NCBI GenBank assembly: GCA_904063045.1
Contig: CAJFCJ010000020.1
Location: 62,001-126,000 of the forward strand
DNA: 64,000 nucleotides
Source: Dimorphilus gyrociliatus
Taxonomy: Eukaryota; Annelida; Polychaeta; Dinophilidae
Reading direction: 5' to 3'
Made by a program: the position numbers and the translations under genes. Below, in pieces: positions 58,001 through 64,000 of the stretch (position 1 is its first letter; each line of letters starts with the position of its first letter). The notes under the pieces were generated by a model. The model worked only from the letters and a program-made list of their open reading frames with translations, did not search any database and was not told the origin of the DNA.

Positions 58001-60671
58001 GACCAGGTCCCGCTGCCAGGTCCCTTGCCGCAAACTAGCGCCGATGGACAAACTACGATAAGATTGACATTTACTCCGAGATAGTGAGGGGATGCCATCC
58101 GGAATGAAATCTGGGTCGAATTAATTAGTCATTATTCGGTTTGGATGAGGGGCATAGAAGACGGGAGATTTTATCGCCTATATTGATACTATCGTCGCTA
58201 AAACGCTCGCGCGCACTTGAAAAAATAAGTGTTGAAATTAAATTTACATATGGATAATAGAGGGAAAGACGGTGATGGAAGGAGGAAGATGGGAGAATAA
58301 CACCTGGCCAAGGTTTTCTGAAAAGGAAAGACCGTCCCTGCGTTGCGTCGTTATCAATGAGCTCGATAAGCGACGGCAGACTGTTTGTTCTGTCCTAACT
58401 TAACTGCCCTACGGCTATGGCTAATGTACAATAAGCTTTTCCTTTAAGAAAAGAGTGTGGAAAAAAGGGAGAGCTCTAGAGAAAGAAAAAGAAAAGAGAA
58501 GCGTGTGCGTGTTCTTTATAAGGCAAACCTTTTGATCTCCTCCTTATCATAGCAGTTCTTGCTGCTTCTGTAATGGCGCCTTATGTAATCTTGGCGTGGT
58601 GCGTGCTAATTGTCGCATTTTGAACATTGTAAATCAATTTGAGCGCGGCACCAGCTAGCTTTTTTCGAAGCGTTCTGTTTGTTTATTCGACCGATCCAAT
58701 GTTCCATTACAGACACGTGGCGTTTTACTATCCTCCTTTTCATGTCTAATAACGACTTTGTAAACAAGGTCGATGTATAGTTTACTTATACTATATAAAG
58801 TTTATACGCTTAAGAGGCTATAAAAAAAGAGAGGAAAAAACTCTATGGTAGTTGTAGAATAGGTGGTTTATTTTTATACAATTTTTCGTGACTGGAATTC
58901 GACTTTCTAACCTAAGGGGGCGTCACTATTTTTTAAACATTCGTACTAAAAAAGAAAAGAATAAAACGAAAAATTTGTCAAAATTTTCACGTAGTTTTAT
59001 TACATGTTCTTAGGCGATTTTTATCTGAAAGTTTACGAAAGACGCCTACGGTACTTTCATCATTATCGAAGCATGCAAATCATATGCAAATAACCATCGC
59101 AACGCACTTTTCAGTTCATTACCAGCTCAACAGCGCCCCCCAGCGATACGGTGGCGCAATCAAGGGTGTCATTCCACGCACCGACACTGCTGAGAACTAG
59201 TGACGTTGCGAAACCTTTTCCTAACCGGACAGCCCAATCTTCCTGTCAACCCTCCCTGACCAACCTGTAAACACGCCTATCTCACCAGTTTGCTTTCAGA
59301 ATTATCAAGAATAACATTACAAATTGGAAAAAAGGTTTGTTAAACAGTTGTCTTTCTTTCCTTTCTTCTCTTTATGCGCTTTTTATAATTTTTTTATTTC
59401 TTTTAAAATTATGCGGGTATAAGTATTTGCTTTTCAAGCAATAATTATTGAAAAACGTGATTACTGTATTTGTTCGGGGTAGACGGATTGAAAGCGTTCC
59501 CGTGCGAGTTCTTTTCAGCAGGGATGAGTGTTCAGCATGTGTTGTGAACAGATGTTGATTGTATTTGTAAATTATTGCCAATAAGATTTTGGGTTGGTAG
59601 TAGAGACCGTCTATTATATCCTTACAGGCTTAAATTTTAAAATACTTATATACTATTTATAATTGGACAGTATGCGACTTTCTGCATACTTTACATACTA
59701 CTTGTTGCGTCTATAAATGCGTGCGTTTATTTTCGAGTCACTGTAAATGTTTCAATTGCGTAAGAAGCTACCAGTATTGGTCTATTACTCAAATTGGAAT
59801 GCGTAAAAACGATCACCTTCTTTACAGAATAGTTTCGACCCGTAAAAATTGGTTAGTTTCTAAAAAAGACGGTGAGATTTTTACGAGCTATTTGTCAACT
59901 TTCGGTGTAACCTTTTGGGTAAATAAGGAGAATTTTTTTTTATATATACAAAGAAAACTTTTATTTAAATTGGTCTATAGTAAAATACGTGTCATTTTAT
60001 AATCAAAACAGGTCAACCGCCATAGATCGCATAATAGTGGCGTCAAATTGGCGCTGCTGAATTTGTTCAATTTTTTCAAACGAGGTTGTATAAAAATTTA
60101 GACGTTTGTTCAGGGTTCACTATCGGTAATAGTAATAGCGTTTATCGGTCAGTCCACTTACGTAAGAGTCGCGACTCATTTTAACTCGCTTTAGAAAATT
60201 ATTCGCGTGTTTATATGGCTTTATTCATGGGCGTCATAAGTAGTCGGCGAGCAGTCTTCGCCACTCTCTCATCTCAGAGCTACGTCGCGGAGGTAATTAG
60301 CCGTATTTTGACATTTTACCAATATCTCTTATCTGAAGATAATCTAAGACTGCTTTGGAATTTTCCTGCCTGTATCCAGAGAATTCAAACATTCCATTTT
60401 TCAAATTATAGAGGTACGTTAGGAGTGTTTATACTTTTTGAAAAAAAGTGATTTAGATCAGATCATTTGATTAGATATTTATATATACAGAAACTAAAGT
60501 ATTGTACGAAGTTTACTTACTGTATACTGAATATATATGTATATATATTTACCACCCGTCTATATAGTATAACGTCTAGATGACATATTTCCGTTTACTT
60601 CATATCTTAAATATGGCCTAGGATTAAATACGCTTAAAAGTATATGCATAAAAAACCTTTAATAGTTTTAT
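55001..60671. other. CpG-richer, gene-free stretch
   Basis: GC and CpG rise compared with 38-54 kb, yet I find no exon with good splice support. Notable spots are CACGTG near 57067 close to a GC-rich 30-codon ATG frame (57096), a direct repeat CCAGGTCCC (58003-58011 and 58016-58024), and CAGCGCCCCCCAGCG near 59130, which on the minus strand resembles a CTCF core. GATA-like and TAATTA-like sites cluster near 57950-58060. A regulatory domain is possible. Confidence 0.4.
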
Positions 60672-60697
60672 TTACTCTATGTATTTACTCCCTTTAC

Positions 60698-60908
60698 CTT
60701 TGACGTAGGAAAAAAAACCGTCGCTCCGACAGCATTTAGGGAATGTTTTGAAAACGTCATATAAGCGTACTATGCGGGGGAGATTTGTGATATTTAAAAC
60801 GTCACAAGGCTCCTGACGACCTGTCAAAATTTCAATACTTTTGGGTCTTCGCCTTTCCAACTCCCCAGTCGTGCGTGACACGACCCTTTTCCAGATACTT
60901 GATACCAT
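60698..60908 (-). CDS. Possible first exon, unknown protein
   Basis: Minus-strand ATG at 60908 opens 70 codons that run into a strong donor, GTCAAAG then GTAAAGG. Codon use is less AT-biased than nearby spacer. The peptide is basic at the start (KRVVSRTTGELERRRPK) and has Cys-rich KCCRSDGF near its end. Without splicing the frame would end at 60672. No partner exon or domain is recognised. Confidence 0.3.
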
Positions 60909-63900
60909 TAACACCGCTGTTACGAATTATAAGGCCATTTATTATATTTGAAAAATTCTCCTTTAAGCACTCAGCGATTAGCAGCTGACAAACAAGAGAG
61001 GTTCTCATGACAAGTAGTTTGTTTAGGAGATAAAGTAATTTTTCCTACTGGTTTCGCTTATCGTACTATACCAGGGGTAAATGCAAACAATGAAGCTTTG
61101 TCGATAATTATCCGGTGCCAGATTGAAAAGTTAAAAACAAGCGTTACAGTTTTCAATACTTGACTATTAAGACAAATTGTGCTCTAACAATACATTTTCC
61201 CCGAAGGAACTAACGCTAATCTTCTAGGAAGTGGTTTTTTGTTAACGGGTTTTTAAGTGCCAGGTCGTTGTCAACAAGTTTTTATTAAAAACGTGCCGAT
61301 CTAATTGTATACACCATTTGTCGTGCTCAGTAATAGAAAAGAGAGAAGAATAAAATATGAACCGGAAAGGGGTGGATATTGTGGGTGGAGAGATTAGTTT
61401 TGTACTATTTGAAATAGACGCAGAGGAAAAGAGTCCATAGTAGCTGTTTCTTATTAATAAAAGTAGGCCTATTTTTAGTTTATTCGTATATAAACATTGT
61501 ACATAGATATTTTTATACAATTACTTGAGCAAAGAAGAAAGTAAACGAAAATTTTCCTTGACCAGTCACGGTTCGTTGTTGATTTAAAGACTATTTGCTA
61601 GTGTCAAAATAGCAACTTTGCCCCAGACCTTCTCGCCTAATTGGTCATTTCGGTGAGCGTGGTTGTTTCGAGAGGGGTGAGAAGGAGAGAAAAAAAACTG
61701 CCTCATTTTAAGGTATTTATGCGTAATAACTAGAATAATTTACATATTATGTAATATTAACTTTGAAGTACGTTGCCCGGAGTGTGACTAGGCCCGAGGA
61801 AAGCACGCGATTTTGGTGACTGTTTCCTGCGTAATTTCCATTCCTACATCTGTCAGGAAAGGGGAAGTTGTCATCAAAAAGTCACTTTAAATACTGGGGA
61901 CATTCCGGGTCGTAGACATCTAAAAAGTGGAAATAACAGGCCGGAAAAAAAAAAGTGAAAAGTAAGAATTGGGGGGGTAGGTCAGTTTATCGGTATTAAA
62001 TCTAAGCGGAACCGCTTTATACTTAGAGATATTTCGTGAGCACGCAAACTAGACCCCCACGTTTCTTTTTTTCGATCTTACGGTCACGTGCAAAATTCTC
62101 TAACTTCTACTTGGGCCTAGACACTTTCCATCTGCCGGAAAGAGAAGAAAGTCTTATGTCACTCAATCATAGTAGTCAACGTCAGCGAGTTGCGCAACCG
62201 CAAATATTCTTGTAAATCCTTGAAAAATATCGAAGTAGGATGTGGAAGTTGAAGTAGAGAGACTTTTTCCACGACTTGTCAAGTACCGACGCTAATCTGA
62301 ATAGGTAACGGAAATTCAACATAGAAAATTAGCCAACTTCGTTAGGGGCGCAAAGTAGCTGACGAAAAATTCTCCCATCGTGTTGAACAGATTGCCAGTT
62401 AATTAGTTCTTGTTTAATCAACGCACCTGTGCACCCCGGTTCTTTCCCTAATTCGAACCTATACACATATTCCTCAAAGCTAAGCCCTATCGAAACATCT
62501 GCTATCCGTCTAAGAATAGGTTTAAAGGCCTATATGAAGGATAAAGTGAGTAGAACACTACTCTATTCAGTCCGTCTGATTTGAGTTTAACATAGGTACC
62601 AAATCAGACGGTATAATTCGTCAATGTGGAAACCGAGTAGATGAGTTCTATAGACCGTTACTAAGTAGATTTTGATGAATGCGGTTTCTTTCCTTCTTAC
62701 GAACGGTTGTATAATTAAACGTAGACGCCCCTAAACTGATCGCATTTAGAAGTTAAGTAGTTCTTTCCTTAACTATTTTATTATATTTTTTAACCCTGTG
62801 TGGTCCTCTAGCCGGTTATCTTTTTAAAAAGTAAATCAGGCATAATTTATAAAGTATATGGCAGCTAAGACTTTGAAGTGACCGCAATTCCTTAGCAATC
62901 TGTCACCGAAACTCTACTTGCATTCTGCATTCACCTATGACCCGCTAAGTACTATAAAGAGCAAATTATAAGGGAACTGAAAGTCCTATTTGTCCCTTCG
63001 GTCGCACACTGAGATACATATTGCAGCGACGCTCCTTTATTAGGCTATTTAACGTGTCCCACCATCGTTTTCAGTAGACTGGGTGGGGTCTTATTGGAAT
63101 AGAAATGAAAAGTAGGAGGGTGTTGGAAGAAAAAATTGTTCGATATCGCCCGGCTGATTAAATTTCGGTCACCTTTTGACAAATGGCAGGTGTATACAAC
63201 CATGCAAGAAAAACTTACGCGCTTAATTATATCAACAGTTTTCGTCTGTATATACCCAGCGTATGCTATATAGATATTCAATACGATGGTGGCAAAGCGA
63301 TTAGATGAAACGAAAAACCCGCCAGATTTTTTTATATATTCGAAAATATAGCTTCGGGCATATATGAGGTTTTTGGTGTTGCTGGAAGGTTATGGTGCTG
63401 TGGAGGAGTCCCAAACTTGTCTCACATGTGTCTACCATTCGCGAGTGAAAATACTTTTCGTTCTTTCTTATAAGTCCATTACCCCCTTGGCTTACTCTCG
63501 TGAACAATTCCCATTCGGTTAACCAAGATGAAGGAAATATTTACAGGGAGTCGACAGTACTGACGTAACAGGCAATCGCTTTAATTTTTTCAATGTTGGC
63601 GTAGCCACTGAGATGAAACCCAACTTGTTTATAACAGTCCTCGGAGGGATTTCGGAAAAGGTTAATGGAATTGATAAACGATACTTCTTCCACCTTCGAC
63701 TTTCTCCTTTAAAAACTTTATCAGTATCGCATTCGTTCCTCCGCTACAAACTTTCGAATATTTTTCGTGTTTGGTTACTTTTGATAAGCCTTCCTAATGA
63801 TGTCGAGGAAATGCCGTGACGCAATCGGATAGGAAGATAGGAATCTTTGCAAACAGCAAGGCAACTCGATCGTTATAAGAGCTTGCAGGGTTGGGTTTTA

Positions 63901-64000
63901 GTAAATTGTGGACGGGTAGCAGGGTTAAAGTTTATGTCAACAGGAAATTCGCGGGAGTAAACATAAATTTTAGTGATAAACTACCCTCTAGATAAACCTG
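60909..64000. other. Spacer to the window end
   Basis: No confident gene. It contains TAGGCCTA (61464-61471), an E-box near 62084, an AGATGG-type motif (62125-62138) and a perfect 12-base stem hairpin (62572-62611). Confidence 0.45.
62572..62611. repeat. Perfect inverted repeat, 12-base arms
   Basis: CCGTCTGATTTG at 62572-62583 pairs exactly with CAAATCAGACGG at 62600-62611 across a 16-base loop. Pairing does not extend outward, so a microRNA precursor is unlikely. Confidence 0.85.

Noticed and set aside
60215-60411. Plus-strand ATG frame ending at a GTACGT donor
   Set aside because: No downstream exon, no promoter signal and no recognisable peptide; indistinguishable from chance.
1-64000. 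tRNA, rRNA, microRNA and CRISPR signatures
   Set aside because: I looked for tRNA B-box sequence, a set of conserved animal microRNA seeds and regularly spaced repeats and saw none. Reading by eye can miss diverged cases.
1-64000. Transposon or retroviral coding sequence
   Set aside because: No reverse transcriptase, integrase or transposase motif was recognised in any frame; only microsatellites and short palindromes are evident.

Overview
This is a nuclear window of an AT-rich animal genome. The genes are eukaryotic: spliced coding exons with GT..AG introns, TATA boxes and AATAAA signals, and long gene-poor stretches full of TA and GA microsatellites. The gene set (Erg/FLI-class ETS factor, alpha-type nicotinic acetylcholine receptor, TALE homeobox, two rhodopsin-class receptors, arylamine N-acetyltransferase-like enzyme) is bilaterian. 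The divergent TALE gene and the FMRFamide-receptor-like GPCR make a protostome, perhaps a spiralian, my best guess; the species is not identifiable from the sequence alone.

Layout. 0.76-3.7 kb (-): an unrecognised nuclear-looking protein with a domain of about 100 residues present in three copies, one of them split over an upstream exon. 9.1-10.3 kb (+): an unrecognised two-exon gene. 13.4-18.6 kb (+): a five-exon Erg/FLI-type ETS gene with a TATA box and a palindromic pair of CCAAT boxes; this model has no Pointed domain. 20.0-23.1 kb (+): two phase-compatible exon candidates for a small basic protein beside NRF1-like sites (weak). 28.75-29.85 kb (-): an intronless rhodopsin-class receptor with KQC in place of DRY. 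31.8-32.7 kb (+): an intronless divergent TALE homeobox gene, convergent with 33.0-36.2 kb (-): a three-exon alpha-type nicotinic receptor subunit. 41.5-42.6 kb (+): a second intronless GPCR, FMRFamide-receptor-like. 45.8-46.9 kb (+): a three-exon N-acetyltransferase-like gene with Glu at the catalytic Asp position. 50.6-50.8 kb (-): a likely terminal exon of an unknown gene. From 51 to 64 kb I find no confident gene; 55-59 kb is richer in CpG and could be regulatory.

The genes do not form a pathway. Several act in neural signalling (nicotinic receptor, two GPCRs) and two are developmental regulators (ETS, TALE). At the DNA level three short motifs recur between the genes: a CTCF/YY1-like AGATGG[C/A]G element (over a dozen copies), the palindrome TAGGCCTA, and the palindrome ACAGTATATACTGT. 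All gene models here come from reading frames, splice signals and phase, without transcript evidence.
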